Below, in pieces: positions 1-11,388 of a stretch of 64,000 nucleotides of DNA. Source of the DNA: Bagarius yarrelli (Eukaryota > Chordata > Actinopteri > Siluriformes > Sisoridae); assembly GCA_005784505.1 (NCBI GenBank), contig VCAZ01000041.1, forward strand, positions 2,643,501-2,707,500. The letters are read 5' to 3'. The notes under the pieces are model-generated. The model saw only the letters and a list, made by a program, of their open reading frames with translations, had not been told where the DNA came from and made no database searches. The translations under genes and the position numbers were made by a program. Within the stretch, counting starts at the first letter, position 1; the number at the start of each line of letters is the position of its first letter.

Positions 1-217
1 CTTTTAGAATAAACTGGAACACTGACTGCACTCCAGATTGTCTCACCCAGCACTCATGTCAGATCTCACTAATACCATTGTAGCTAATTGAACAGAAAAA
101 CCAACAGATGTTGGCAAATTTTTATTTGATGAAATTTATTTCTGTCAGTGTGGGGATTTATCACAGAAGTAAGCTGAAATAGATTTAATGTTCAAAATAC
201 CAGCGTGACCAGCGAAG

Positions 218-298
218 GTAAATTGGTAGTACTGGGAATCAAGCCCACAATCCTCCGGATAGCAGGCAGACACCTTAACCGCTAAGCTACCACTACCC
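218..298 (-). repeat. V-SINE fragment (tRNA-like head)
   Basis: Read on the minus strand this resembles the head of the V-SINE copies elsewhere in the window: GGTAGTGGTAGCTTAGCGG, then a B-box-like stretch and the end of the 'cccagcaccacc' motif. It is truncated and divergent and lacks the conserved core. Confidence 0.5.
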
Positions 299-304
299 AG
301 ATGA

Positions 305-537
305 CTTTCCTCCAATGGCCTCCACATTCAACAGATCTCAATCCAATAGAGCATCTTTGGGATGTGTTGGAACGGGCAAAATCTGCAACAAGCCGACAAA
401 TCTGCAGCAACTGCTTGATGCTATCATGTCAATATGGACCAAAATCTTGAAGAATTAGGACAGTTCTGAAGGCCAAAGGGGGTCCAACGTGACACTAGCA
501 AGGTGGACCTAATAAAGTGGCCAGTAAGTGTATATTT
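305..537 (+). mobile_element. Tc1/mariner-type transposase relic (3' end)
   Basis: Reading + from about 313 gives QWPPHSTDLNPIEHLWDVLE, which contains the DLNPIEHLWD block of Tc1-like transposases around the third catalytic acidic residue. The frame then breaks down. The following DNA ('GGCCAAAGGGGGTCCAACGTG...AATAAAGTGGCCAGTAAGTGTA') matches what I know as the 3' end of a widespread fish Tc1-like element. Only the terminal part survives, so it is a dead copy. A V-SINE fragment precedes it at about 218-298. Confidence 0.75.
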
Positions 538-2470
538 TATTGCAATATATGGTGATATATTATATCGTGACACCAATACACAGCCCATTAGAGCAAGGAT
601 GCTACTATAAGTGTTTCTCAATGTTGATCTTTATGACTTTGCAAGCAGGGAATGCTCTTTTTTTTAAAGAAAAAATAAATCAACTAAGATCCATGATAAG
701 CCAAAACCAACTTAATCACCTGTCTGTGATGCGTGAAAATAATGTTCTGCACAATTTGGATTTTACCCGCCACATTAAGGACTTCTCTGCCTGAAAATCA
801 ATAAAGAGTGAATTGTAAAGGTAAGAATATAAAACAGTATGTATAGATTTGTTATTATCCTGCTGTTTTATTATTGCTGTTTTGTGCGGCTGCTGTTTGT
901 ATTGATTTTATGCACAGTTGAGTGTATCTCACAGTGGTTTGTGTCTCAGTATTGATGTTGTGATTTTGTCCTGGTGAAACAGGATGTTCTGCACTGATGC
1001 AGATGCCAGAGTTTCCATCTGTCGGGTAATTAAAACTTTTAAAAACTTATGTTACCGGCCTGTAGTTACACTGCGAATACAGGGAATTCTGTTGTTTTGC
1101 TGTTTATAATTACGGATTTTCTTTGTAATTGTTTTGTGGCTCTAGTGGCAGAAGGTAACATCTGCTCTACTTTCCGATTAAATCTTTGTTGATGTTAGTT
1201 TAGGTTGTAGTGCTTGTTTGTATTTTTGTTTATCTTAGATTGTTGAATTTTTTTTATTTTACTTATGTGGTGTGGTGGAAATTTCTCCTACTGTAGTGGT
1301 CAAATGTAAATTTAAATTTTATTTGTCATATTTTTATAGTACAACGTGCAGTAAAATGCGTTCTACGAATATAAAAGTCAAAGTATGTAAAATAAAATTA
1401 AAAATGAATAAATCAAAATAAAAGCATGATTAAGTATAAAAGTAAGAACGGATAAAAGTGTCCATGTCTTGGAATAAAAGTGTTGGAATAGAAGTCCACC
1501 AATTGAGTATATTTAGAGAAAACTATTTGCTGTTTCAATGCATGTGTGTGTGTGTGTGTGTGTGTGTATGCAAGTAGGGATGGCTCGATACCATAAGTTT
1601 GTCTTGTAATACCTGTAATACCTTAGTGTCAATACTAAATTGATACTCTAAGTGACAAACAACCATCCTCAGAAGATAAGCGAATAAAAAACTATTTTAT
1701 AATAGTTTATATTAGTCATATTTTCTTGTCTAGTTTTGACGTGGTGACGGACACTTAAATGAAACAAATGAACACCATTATGTGTGTGTGTGTGTGTGTG
1801 AGTGAGAGCAGAGAAGAACTGTACACACATTAGCAGGTAGAGATTGAAGTGACATGCCGTTGTGTAAAAAGGATAAATAAAACGAGGGTATTTAGATTGT
1901 ATAAATAAAAAAAATTATATTTTAGTGCCTTTTCCTCCCTAATATAATGGCAGTAGAAATACTGAAATGTTTGACTTAGATTGAACAAGTGCTTTAACAC
2001 AGCAGGTCATTTTTACCTAATACATTTCAACTATTGCCGCTTTATTGTTCTTTTAAATGTTCTTTTAACAAACAAATAAATATTTAAAAATCACATTATT
2101 ATTTCTCTCTGTCTCCCAGATTGTTTTCAGATTTTACACTCAAATAACCAAAAACCTGCCTTTGCTTTGTCGTCTGCTTTATATTAGCAGTTGGCAGCAG
2201 TTTGGGAAGCACTGCCACCTACAGGTAAATTCTGAAACAGCAGCGTAAGAAATACATTGTTCTAATCACATTTTTCCAGTAAAGAATAATTATGTGGGGG
2301 TCACAGTCACACAAAGACTGGTGGCCCCTGACCATGTTAATCGGTCCCTGCATAGGACATTTGGCATATCTGTCTTTCTATTAAACTGATTCTCCTTTAC
2401 TTTCTTATCTGTTACCTTTATTTTCTCTGTGTCTCTTTTTATCTATTGAAAATCAAAAGAAAAAATTGCT

Positions 2471-2472
2471 AA

Positions 2473-2560
<88 letters not shown>
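2471..2560. repeat. (AG)n microsatellite
   Basis: About 90 bp of almost uninterrupted AG dinucleotide, ending some 55 bp upstream of the first coding exon of the GPCR gene. It is a simple repeat and likely length-polymorphic. Confidence 0.95.
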
Positions 2561-2564
<4 letters not shown>

Positions 2565-2616
2565 CATTGATTTATTCAGGAATCACACTATGTTGTGTTT
2601 GTTTCTCTTATCAGCC

Positions 2617-5600
2617 ATGAACAGCTCTGAAGTGAACAGGACGACGGGGTCCGTCTCCAATGTGACGCTGTTGCCCTACTACATGCATTCAGCCGGAATA
2701 GCACTCAGCTACGTGCTGCTGTACACAATGGTGTGTGTGGTGTGTGTCGTAGGCAACACACTGGTGTGTGTGGTGGTCCTGACCAACAGGAACATGCGCT
2801 CTGTTACCAACCTCTTCATCCTTAACCTGGCTCTTAGTGACCTGCTGGTGGGCATGGTGTGTGTGCCGACCACGTTGATCGACAGTCTTATCTCAGGTGA
2901 TCACCAGATGTTGCTTTATCTTACTGTTTGTTTGTCTGTTAAATTTTTGTAAGGATTTAGTTTAGGAAATTATGTGGTTATTGAAATTAGTGTTTAAATA
3001 ACTGCTTTGCTTTTTTTTAACCCTTTAAGGGCTTTAAAATATCACATTTGTTCTCCAACATGGAGTCGTTATTATTAGAGAATACAACATCTGTCAGTGT
3101 CACTGTCACAGCGGCACATCTTGTGGCTCTTACTATACAGTAGACTTACCCAGGTCTGTGTGATAATAAAGTGTGTGTGTGTATGTGTGTGTAGGTTGGC
3201 CATTCAGTCAGACAACCTGCACTCTCAGTAATCTCATCCAGGGAATGTCCGTCTCTGCGTCTGTCTTCACACTCGTCGCTATTGCCGTGGACAGGTAAAG
3301 ACCAGCTCACAAAAGACTCCATCTATAGTAGAATTTATACAGATGTTTTAATAAAAGCACATGTGTTAAAAATGAAGCTGAAGATCTACTGAGGGTGGCG
3401 TGTGTGTGTGTATGTGTGTGTGCTCATTAAAGGGGAAACTTAAGAAATTTAACACAGTCAAATGTGGGGGAGCTGGTAGCTCAGTGGTTGAAAGATCGGA
3501 AGATTGTAGGTTTGATTCCCAGCACCAGCAAGTTACCACTGTTGGGCCCCTGAGCAAGGCCCTAAACCCCCTAATTGCTCAGTTGTATAAAAGAGATAAA
3601 TGTACGTTGCTCTGGACGTTGTACATTTCTGTATTTATTTATTCACCTGGGGGGGTTAAGGGTTAAGGGTCATGCTCGGGGGGCATGGTAGTGAAAGCTT
3701 TGTGGTGTATGGAATTGAGCTTGCAACCTTCCAATCAGAGGGAAGTGGTAGAAGCAGAAGTGGACTGCTAATTGGAAGATGCAGGTTTAATTTCCAGCAC
3801 CACCAAGCTGCCACTGTTGGGCCCGTGAACAAGGCTCCGAACCCCCAATTACTCAGTTGTATAAAAGAGATAAATGTAAGTCGCTCTGGATAAGGACGTC
3901 TCCCAAATAATGCAAATGTAATTCAGGGGCAGCTGAGGATGACTATAAAAAAATCCACTTGGCTATAAATAGTTAAGTTGAAGATATATAAAATTATTTA
4001 TTATCACACGCCCAAGTGTCAAACTGTTGTCTATTTGCGTCTAGGGTTCCTCTTTCGATTTCATTTTTTTATTATCTCAGGAAGCTTTTTCGTGTCTCCC
4101 CTGTTGTCTCATTAGGGATAAATATAATTTTAATTGATAACTTTATCATTTTTATTTTTATATCTGCTTTGAGACAATGTCAGCTATGTGCAGGCTACTT
4201 ACACCGGAATATTCCATCATCCAAATCAAACTCCTACCCAGCCCATTATATACACTGCATAGTGAAAAGTTCGTGGCCACCTGTCTTCCCCAAACCACAA
4301 ATTGGGACGCATACAGGTGTCTAAAATATCTCTGCATGTTGTAGCATTACATTATTCCTTCACTGGAACTGAGAGACTTAAACACTGTTCCAGCATGACA
4401 ATGACCCTGTGCACAAAGCTCCTAAACACATGGTGTGTTATCATTAAAGTGATCTTATTGACTCTGACTCAACCCCACTGAACACCTTTGGGATGAACTG
4501 GAACACAGATTGAACCCCAGACCTCCTTACCTCAACATTAGTGTCTGATCTCACTAATACTATTGTAGCTATATTACAGTCACATTACACACAATCTAGT
4601 GGAAAGTCTAGATGTCTGGAGGTTATAAAAGAAGTAAGAGTAAGACTAAATCTCGATCAAAAAGTTAAGGAACTTATATAGATGTAATAATTGTGTGTCT
4701 TTGTACATTTGTCCATATAATTATAACGTTGTTTAATATTAGTAACTATTAAAGCATTTAAATTCCTCAAACGTTTACACGAGGTCTGGGACATGTAAAT
4801 GTTTACCTCAGGTTTCACTCTCATCAGCCTAGAACAGGAATCTGAGACTACAGAGGACTTAAAATAAAACTGGAGCAGGAAACATTACTTCAGTACTGAC
4901 CGTGTCCACTGTAGCCGTAGTGAGTGTGTTATAGTGTTATATAAAGTAAAAGCTGTGTTGGGACGACATGTTATTATTTTTCACCTATTAAATGTCATAA
5001 AAATATTTAAAATAAAATACAACAAATAAAGATTAATTAAGACGATTAAGGGGCAGTGGTGGCTCAGGTATTGGACTAGTGATTGGAAGATTTTAAGATC
5101 ATGGGTTTGAGTCCCAGTACCATCAAACTGCCACTGCTGAGTAAAGCCCTTAACCATCAACTGTCTAGTTGTACAAATGAGTTGATAGTAAGTTGCCCTA
5201 ATTAAAGTAAATCTAATAAAAAGTCTGTCTGTCTGTCCGCCTATCTATCTGTCTGTCTGTCTGTGTTTTATAACTATATCTATCTATTTTTATTGTTAAG
5301 GTCTTATTCCTATCTCTTGCAGATATACAGGCATTGTCTATCCATTTCGCCACCGTTTGAGACCTGTCACCGCTCTCGTCGCCATCTTCTTTATCTGGAT
5401 TCTGGCATTCGCCATCATTTTCCCTTCATCCGCTACGCTGACCGTCATCCAGCTGGACGACATGTACTTGGAACATGAAAACAAGACTTATCCACTCTTT
5501 GTGTGCTATGAGAACTGGCCTCACTCTGGCATGAGGCGCATTTACACTACTGCTATCTTTGTCCATGTGTACCTCCTCCCCCTGGTGCTAATCAGCATCA

Positions 5601-6103
5601 TGTACGGTTACATCGCCTTTAAGCTCTCTGGAAAACTGCGCCAGAACAGCAGGCGCCTAAAAGTGATCAAAATGCTTATCATGGTGGCTGTGTTGTTCAT
5701 GCTGTTATGGCTCCCGCTATGGACGCTCATGCTGTTGACGGATTATCAGGAGCTGGATGTTCAGCAGATCGACTTCTTGAGCAGCTACTTGTTTCCTGTT
5801 GCTCATTGGCTGGCGTTCTTCAACAGCGCCATCAACCCGATCGTTTATGGATTCTTCAATGAGAATTTCCAACGAGGGTTTCAGGCTGCTGTCTCGTGTC
5901 GACAGTACGACTCTCAGGCACTCTTATGGCATTGCAGACGGTTCGAGAATAAAGTCTCGAACAATGCCGGAGGTCTGTCTGCGGGACAGAACGAAGTGAG
6001 AAGTGTGCAGACTACACAACTACATCCGGTTCCAGCTGTGTTGCTCAAAGACGTCAAGCAGCTGCCCGTAGTTAAGCACGTAACCAGAGCATGGATGGAG
6101 TGA
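2617..6103 (+). CDS. npffr1l: neuropeptide FF receptor-like class A GPCR
   Basis: Rhodopsin-type receptor expected to bind RF-amide peptides at the cell surface. Exons: 2617-2896, 3195-3294, 5323-6103 (TGA 6101-6103); phases 1 and 2 agree and give 386 codons. The N-terminus has glycosylation sequons (NSS, NRT, NVT). TM1 has VGNTLVC and TM2 has LNLALSDLLVG. Exon 2 carries the TM3 cysteine and ends at the D of the DRY motif; exon 3 opens with R-Y. TM6 reads LLWLPLW and TM7 NPIVYGFFNENF. The blocks PTTLIDSLISGWPF, GMSVSASVFTLVAIAVDR and MRRIYTT match NPFFR1/NPFFR2 as I know them. The third intracellular loop is shorter than in human NPFFR1. An ATG at 2590 is in frame, but the pyrimidine-rich CAG just before 2615 suggests it lies upstream of the exon, so ATG 2617 was chosen. 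The receptor family is firm; the paralogue is inferred. Confidence 0.9.
3465..3620 (+). repeat. V-SINE copy
   Basis: tRNA-like head (GGTAGCTCAGTGGTTGAAAG) with a B-box-like GGTTTGATTCC, followed by the family body 'CCACTGTTGGGCCCCTGAGC' and 'CAGTTGTATAAAAGAGATAA'. The core after 'GCTCTGGA' is damaged. It lies in intron 2 of the GPCR gene. Confidence 0.75.
3745..3921 (+). repeat. V-SINE copy
   Basis: Second copy in tandem with the one ending near 3620, with the complete core 'TAAGTCGCTCTGGATAAGGA' and the 'AAATGTAAT' tail. Head identity is weak, as expected for an old insertion. Confidence 0.75.
4257..4570 (-). mobile_element. Tc1/mariner-like non-autonomous element, degraded
   Basis: Starts with 'GTGAAAAGTTCGTGGCCACC' and includes 'CCAGCATGACAATGACCCTG' and 'GAACACCTTTGGGATGAACT'. 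These are reverse-strand versions of blocks seen at 45823-46252 and 50603-51083. The end (about 4492-4570) is directly similar to window positions 9-91. Confidence 0.6.
5050..5215 (+). repeat. V-SINE copy, diverged
   Basis: Head 'GGGGCAGTGGTGGCTCAGGT', B-box region 'GGGTTTGAGTCCCAGTACCA' and body 'CCCTTAACCATCAACTG' are recognisable. The 3' core is degraded to 'AAGTTGCCCTAATTAAAG'. It lies just upstream of exon 3 of the GPCR gene. Confidence 0.65.
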
Positions 6104-6294
6104 ATAGAGGATGAGTGAAGAGCTTTAAATTTCCTCTTGATTGAATCCACTTGGCCATTTTAAGGACCATTTCTAGTAAAGTGAGATGAGCTGACATAAG
6201 CAAAGAAATCAGGAGTACAATGTCCCAAAACACACGTGATGTTTATTGTGTGGGATTAAGAATAGACTGGTGTTGATCATGAAGCAGATACAAT

Positions 6295-6300
6295 AATAAA
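6295..6300 (+). promoter_or_regulatory. candidate polyadenylation signal of the GPCR gene
   Basis: AATAAA about 190 bp after the stop codon. It is the first canonical hexamer downstream and is followed by a (TATC)n tract. Position only; cleavage was not observed. Confidence 0.45.
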
Positions 6301-6401
6301 GATGTCATGCAGCTTGCTGATGTTATTCAGGTAGATGAGTGTGAGCGCTTAAAAGCCAGTCTGTGGTTTTCTGAAACAATTTCACACTTAATGGCTGCAT
6401 T

Positions 6402-6402
<1 letters not shown>

Positions 6403-6492
<90 letters not shown>

Positions 6493-6495
6493 CTG
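6403..6495. repeat. (ATCT)n / GATA-type microsatellite
   Basis: About 23 perfect ATCT units followed by CTGT/CTAT variants. It is one of several GATA/GACA (Bkm-like) arrays in the window. Confidence 0.95.
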
Positions 6496-7149
6496 TCTGT
6501 CTATCTGTCTGTCTATCTATTTTTCAGTCTTATTTATTTAGTCTGTTATTAATATAGTCAGTGTTTAGTCCATCTGTTTGACTGATGTATATTTCTCTCT
6601 ATGTCTGATGTAGGAATTATTTAATCAGCTCCTGTAACAGTGAAGTAAATGAATGTATATTTATATGTGGGTTAGTATATGAATGTATATTTATATGTGC
6701 AGCATTTACAACATGTTTACAGTGTTTGTATGTATATAAACCGTAACTGCTGTGGTGTATCATGGTTTTTTTTTTTTTTTTACAGTATTTGGATGTGTAA
6801 ACACTTACCCTGTCTGCTACCTTCACTTTGAATGAAAGATTTTAAAACATTGTATATTTTAGCATGGGGTATGAAAACAGCACAGATGTGTTTGCCTCAC
6901 TCCTCTGGGAATTTGGGGTTTTAAGTCCATCATACTAATCAGTGTGAATGATCTGTTACTATAGAAACAATACTGTAAGTCTAAACACATTATTTAAAAC
7001 AAACAAACAAACAGGGTGGACAGTTTCCATAAATGTATTTTATTATTGCAAAATGTGACGTGTTTGTATGTCTACAAAGATAAATAGTGTAATAAACATA
7101 TTACTTGAGCAGATTGACTGTAAGGTTATATTCTTTTCGTCACAATGGA

Positions 7150-7362
7150 ATTAGCGAGCAGTCGGTGTACCAGTTCAGAGTCAGGACTCTGTGTAGGATA
7201 CTCGAGTTTTTCTTCTCCAACCAAACCACAGCATGTCTTCATGAAGCTCCGGGGCTTTGTGCACAGGGTCAGGATCAGGTCATGCTGGAACAGTGTTTGA
7301 ATCCCACACACTTAAAGGTGTGCTAGTTGGGTCTCCACAAACTTGTGGCCAAATAGTGAATA
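7150..7362 (+). mobile_element. Tc1-like MITE fragment
   Basis: Shares blocks with the copies at 45823-46252 and 50603-51083: 'CAGAGTCAGGACTCTGTG', 'CACAGCATGTCTTCATGAAG', 'TTTGTGCACAGGGTCAGG', 'CATGCTGGAACAGTGTTTGA', and the end 'CCACAAACTTGTGGCCAAAT'. Any short reading frames inside it are not genes. Confidence 0.65.
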
Positions 7363-7664
7363 ATAAATGTCTTGTGCTACAGATATAATCCAGATGCAGC
7401 AATAACATGGTAAGTAGCTGTTATGCCATAGAGCAAATAGCTAAACTTTAAATATTGTACATAGGTAAAACAGCCAGGATCATTAAAGTGCTCTAAAACA
7501 TTTTAAAAGAGTTATAGATATAGATTCATCATTTAAAGATAAAATTACCCGCTGCTTCAAAAATGTGCAACGAGATTAAAAAAAATTAAAGGTTGTCAAT
7601 TGCAATTTGAGTTAAAGAGAAAAAATAGGTACACAGTACGATAAATAAAAACTATGAATCCCAA

Positions 7665-7740
7665 ATGGCTGGTATAGACTCCAGCAGGTCCCCGTGAGCC
7701 CGTAATTAGGGACTAAGCGGGTATAGAAGATAATATAAAA
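7665..7740 (+). repeat. L2-type SINE tail fragment
   Basis: 'GTATAGACTCCAGCAGGTCC ... TTAGGGACTAAGCGGGTATA' is the 3' tail shared with the fuller copies at 20553-20905 and 32625-32963. Confidence 0.6.
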
Positions 7741-7754
7741 AAATAAAAAAATAA

Positions 7755-7878
<124 letters not shown>

Positions 7879-7880
7879 AA

Positions 7881-7951
7881 TGTGGTAGTGCAGTGGTTTA
7901 CAGGTTGAACTACTAATTGGAAGATCAGGGTTCGATTCCCAGCACCACCAC
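7881..7951 (+). repeat. V-SINE head fragment
   Basis: 'TGGTAGTGCAGTGGTTTACA ... GGGTTCGATTCCCAGCACCA' is the tRNA-like part only. The body and core are missing. Confidence 0.7.
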
Positions 7952-8318
7952 TTATATTTATTTATACAATAAATATAAGTGTAAACATAGTACACTAAAG
8001 ACGTTAATTTCTAGGAAATAAAATCACTTTTTAGTAAATCAGTAGGATAGTCTGTTAATAAAAAAATTCTGAGAATTGATTTTATTCTGAGTTAAATTAA
8101 TATTTCGAAGATAAACAATCCATATTTCTGTGTTTATGTAATCTATCATGTATGGTATGCAAAATGATTGTTGGTTAATGAAGTGAGCTGATGTGTGTGA
8201 TAGAGACTAAAAAGCTTGTATGGCTCGCTGCCCGGATGTGTTTTAGCGATTCACTGGTCTAGAATAAATCCCCAGACAGGAGCTAAGCTTGTGTCAAATC
8301 CAGTCAAAACTCATTATC

Positions 8319-11300
8319 ATGAAGTCCCAGTTTGCCTTTTTGCTGGTGCATTTTAGTTTAATGCTGGCAATCGGCTCAGATTTGGAAATTAAATATCATC
8401 CTAAAAGCGATGCGGTTGATTACTGGGATCCGTGCAGTGCAGGTAAATTAATCATACTTCATTATATCTACATGCACATGCGTGGAATAGTGCTGCTACC
8501 TCACAGTTTCTGAGGGTCTCTATTAATGGTAAAATCATGCTGGAGTGCAGGTCTTAGGCTTGAATACTTGGGTAGCTGAAAGAATAAAAGATAATTTTGG
8601 TTAAAGAATTGAAAGTACCACTCCATTCAAGTGCTCAGATGAAAACCTATTTATGTCATGATTCATACTTTTGCCCCTGACCTGTAATCTTCTCTAACCT
8701 GCTTTAACCTTCAACAGGAACACTGGCTACTGGTTCACATTTAAACACATAACATACCATTGTGTAAAAATTGGCCACTTATCTTTAGGACATCTTTATA
8801 ATGTTTAGAGACACAATGGTTTAGTAGTCAATTTTTGGAATACTGTGTTAAAGGTATGTTTTTTTAGCGTGTCGTGGCCAAACACACGTACACACACGCT
8901 CACAGACTCATTTAACGCAAAGAACTTTGCTGCTGGGAATGTATAAAGAAAAGGGCATGCAATACTATAGCCACAGTAACCTGAACTGAGGACAAATCTA
9001 TACAGAGCAGTCCAATCATTCAAAAACTCTATTCATTTTTTATCAAAATAAATTTTGTTAAAGATAATGACACAGAATGAGAGAGAGAGAGAGAGAGAAA
9101 ATGAATGAAAGAAGAGAGAGAAAGAGAGAGAGAGGAAGAGAGGGAGAAATAGCAAGAGAAAGAGAGAGAAACCAAGAGAGGGCGGGTGGAATAGAAAGAG
9201 AGAGAGAGAGAGTGAGTGAGTGAGAGAGGGGGGGAGAAAGAGAGGAAGAGAGAGATAGTGAGAGCAAGGGAGATAGAGGGAGAAGGAGAGAGAGGAAAGA
9301 AAGAGAGGGAGAGAGAGAGAGAGAAAAAAAGAGATAGTGAGAGCAAGGAAAGGAGGGGGGGCAAGAGAGTCAAAGATACAGGGACAGTAATATAGGATAG
9401 GAAAAGAATGAAGGAAAAAAGAATGTCTGACGTGTAATTTTAAATTTATTCTACCAAAAGCAAATCTTGATTAGACGTCACCACTGATTAAAATCCATTC
9501 ATTCACCCCGGAGTGGTGTGACAGCCTGATGCACACAGCATTGACTTAATAAGAAATACTACATTGTACTTGTTAAACATTTATTGTACCAGTGTTGGAG
9601 ACTCTGAATCAACTCTCCTGAGATACAGACACTCTGGCTTTCCATTCGCATTATAAAGTTAAAAAAGTATAAATATCGAATGGATAGAGAGATAGCCTGC
9701 CAGACACAGGGACGTGTGGCCATGGAAGGGGGAAGGGAAGGAAGGGAAGGAAGGGTGGCAAAGACTTCTGGCTGAAGAAAAAGCAAAAAAAACAAAAAAA
9801 CAAACCCAAATCATGACCACTTTAATAATTTGTATATTCAAAATGCATATGCATATTTTCTGTATAGATGCAGGACAGAGGTGTGATTTAAGACAGTGAC
9901 GAGCTTAAACTCATAATCACACGTGCAGCTGCATTCTGAATCATCTGCAAAGGACAAATTGCCAGGGGCAAGTGGCAGTAGTCTGGTTTAGAAATTAAAA
10001 GAGACTGCACAAACACAAGTGGCCTGAGTAGATAAGATTGATCCAATCCTCCTGATGTTATGGAGGAGAAACATGCAGAATTATGTAAAGTTAGAAACAT
10101 TTTTGAGGTTTTTATCTTATAAAAACAAGAGACCAAAATTCTTTTCGCACATTCTTTATAAAAGTACGAAATCCAAATCCAACAAAAAAGTGGGGACGTT
10201 GTGTAAAATGTAAAAAAAACCCCAGAATACAATAACCTGCAAATCCTTGTTGACCCATATTCAAGTGAAAACACCACAAAAACAAGATGTGTAATGTCCA
10301 AACTGATAAAACTTCATTTTGCCTTGCAAATATTCACCCATTTTGAATTTGACGCCTGCTACACGTTCCATATGAGCTGAAAAAGGGGTATATTTATCAC
10401 TGTGTTACATCACCTTTCCTTTAATTAACACTCAATAAGTGTTTCGGTAACTTAGAACAGTAATTATTGAAGCTTTGTAGATGGAATTCATTCCCATCAT
10501 TGCTGCATCTGCATTATTAAATTATGCGCAACTATAAAGCTTCGCTGTTGTAACATAGCAGAATGTGGCTTGGCTTTGTTTTTCTGAAATAAGCAGGGTC
10601 GTCCCTTAAAAAAGACATTGCTTGGATGGCAGCATATTTGGATCTAATTTGTACATCTGAGCAGTTGGGGGTTAAGGGCCTTGCCTGTGGAGCTGGGAAT
10701 TGAACCCATAATTTTCGGGTTGGTAGTCTAATACCTTTACCAAAAGCTACCACTGTAAATATACATACCACTGCACCTTATGACCCCCATACCCTTATTT
10801 ATTACACTGCTATTTATTGTAAATAAGCCACTTATGCACATCTGGTTAGATGCTAACTGCATTTTATTGGCTCTGTACATGTAACTTGCACAATGACAAT
10901 AAAGTTGAATCTAATCCTATCTAATCTAATCTAATCTAATCTAATCTAATCCTTGCTTGTCAGTGACTAAGCCTCTTGAATGGTTCTATTTAACCTGATT
11001 TTTCCATTACTACCATTTTCACTTACATCATTAAGTGTCATTTTCCACAGATTGCATAATTGTCTGCTTAATTAGGTCTAGAACACTAATACAATGGTAG
11101 AAAATTAACGATATCCCTCTTAAATTGCCAAATTTAAAAAAAGAACAACCAATTAGAGATTATAGATCTATGTAGATATAACACTAAAGATCACATGGTT
11201 CTGGCATGTTTTTTTTAGTAATTTAGTCAATTATTAACATGTCAGTAAAATGCACTGAACATTGTTTTTTTTTACATCTCAATGCGACAGTTTTAAAAGT

Positions 11301-11337
11301 CAATATGATTAAGCTTTAATCCTCTTTGGCTTGGAAA

Positions 11338-11388
<51 letters not shown>

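Larger units (their letters stand above)
1..2616. other. 5' flank of the GPCR gene, repeat-rich
   Basis: No coding exon was recognised. The stretch holds Tc1/mariner-type relics (about 9-91 and 305-537), a V-SINE fragment on the minus strand (about 218-298), (TG)n runs near 1543-1568 and 1781-1800, and a long (AG)n run at 2471-2560. Non-coding 5' exons of the GPCR may lie here, because the first coding exon appears to begin at a splice acceptor (TTATCAG ending at 2614), but none could be identified. Confidence 0.6.

Noticed and set aside
2590..2616. Upstream in-frame ATG for the GPCR
   Set aside because: The sequence ends in a pyrimidine-rich CAG typical of an acceptor, and the family N-terminus fits a start at 2617. 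It was not ruled out completely.
3465..3530. tRNA gene at V-SINE heads
   Set aside because: The A/B-box-like heads are degenerate, do not fold into a cloverleaf with a normal anticodon arm by eye, and continue into the SINE body.
5223..5262. Tetranucleotide and dinucleotide arrays as CRISPR-like repeats
   Set aside because: They are simple microsatellites with no spacer structure, in a vertebrate genome.
9029..9373. Ser/Leu-rich minus-strand frames
   Set aside because: Translation of the GA-rich tract.
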